Source: Solenopsis invicta
Taxonomy: Eukaryota > Arthropoda > Insecta > Hymenoptera > Formicidae
Direction: 5' to 3'
DNA: 64,000 nt
NCBI RefSeq assembly: GCF_016802725.1
Contig: NC_052669.1
Location: 19,683,770-19,747,769 of the forward strand
The notes under the pieces were generated by a model that saw only the letters and a list, made by a program, of their open reading frames with translations, searched no databases and was not told where the DNA came from. Made by a program: the position numbers and the translations under genes. Shown here in pieces: positions 63,230 to 64,000 of this stretch (positions within the stretch are counted from its first letter, which is position 1; each line of letters begins with the position of its first letter).

Positions 63230-64000
63230 CTGAAAACAAATCGCTCGATAAATTGAACGTGTTTGAAAAGACCAATTTTATCTCAAATCAGTGTACAGAT
63301 TTACAAAATAAGATAATGGGTAGATTGACATTTATAAATTAAAAGAAATAATTTTATGTATCAATTTTCAACAAATAATCAGTAAATTCTGTAAAGTTTT
63401 ATAGACATTATTTGTCATGAATAATTTCATGAATAGTGCTTAGAATTTGTATAATAACGCAGTTTCATGCCTTTCTCAATTTACTTGTAATTTTAATTTA
63501 ATGTAATCTGATTTAATTTTACTCCAATCGACTTCATCACTTAAATTTTATTTTAATTAAATGTTGTGATGAAATTTCTGTTTAGTTCTTGTCTGATTTT
63601 AATTTCTTCAAGTATAAATTCCCATTTAATTTCAAGACTACGTTATTTATCGCATTTTTCGTGTCACGTCTGAAATTAGTTGCATTTTATTTCGTTCTAT
63701 TTCTTCTTTACATTATCCATTCCTCCGCACGTCTATTCTCCTCTATTCTACTGCGTCGTCAGTAATTTTGCGGACTGCCGCACGTGCGTCGAGAGAACGT
63801 GTAACTATGCGAGATTAAGGTGGCTAAAACAAAAAAAAAGGGGGAAAAAGAGATTAAATAAGTCTGTTCAGAAAACAACTCTAGACTTTTTTCTAAAGCG
63901 TTACAATCTCTGTATGCCATCAGGATCGACTGTTTTTCCACATCGCGTATAGACATAAATCACGCATATACGACCGGTAATTATGCAAAGGCTTGTGTCT
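63230..64000. other. SLC12 intron running off the right edge
   Basis: The sequence upstream of the first visible SLC12 exon, starting at a good acceptor (TTTTCAG) at 63230. No N-terminal coding exon with the expected family sequence was found before the window ends, so at least one coding exon lies beyond 64000. Confidence 0.5.

Overview
The window is nuclear DNA of an insect, most likely a hymenopteran and quite possibly an ant. The evidence is split genes with GT-AG introns of roughly 60 to 200 bp inside compact genes, an AT-rich background broken by CpG-rich islands, many short hairpin transposons, and arthropod-type orthologues. The species call is inference; the animal origin is secure.

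Layout. From 1 to about 26.3 kb no conserved gene could be assembled. This stretch holds AT-rich DNA, hairpin MITE-like elements, a pair of identical 168-bp direct repeats, a tandem array of about 135-bp units (24.9-26.0 kb), and a few weak ORFs. At 26339-26504 (minus) a CpG-rich island carries a first coding exon with a signal peptide; the rest of that gene would lie leftwards. From 27 to 41 kb the sequence is again mostly non-coding, with a triplicated and partly inverted block at 32.0-33.2 kb that keeps a short reading frame, a long palindrome at 34.9-35.35 kb, and scattered repeats.

The right third (41.5-64 kb) is gene-dense, with five genes on alternating strands: an unnamed 178-aa protein with a C-terminal CaaX-like end (minus); axonemal dynein intermediate chain 1, DNAI1 (plus, 14 coding exons, 709 aa); fukutin-related protein, FKRP (minus, 3 exons, 497 aa); dimethylarginine dimethylaminohydrolase, DDAH (plus, 5 exons, 269 aa); and an NKCC-type SLC12 cation-chloride cotransporter (minus, 16 exons visible, 957 aa, N-terminus beyond the right edge). 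The first two genes are head-to-head, DNAI1/FKRP tail-to-tail, FKRP/DDAH head-to-head and DDAH/SLC12 tail-to-tail. These genes do unrelated jobs (sperm or ciliary motility, glycosylation in the secretory pathway, methylarginine breakdown, ion transport), so the cluster is not a pathway.

Most notable: two enzymes appear to have lost key catalytic residues while their frames stay intact. FKRP has E, Q and N where the family has the metal-binding Asp residues. DDAH has Arg (codon CGC) where the family has the catalytic His. No prokaryote-style system, CRISPR, rRNA or convincing tRNA was seen.
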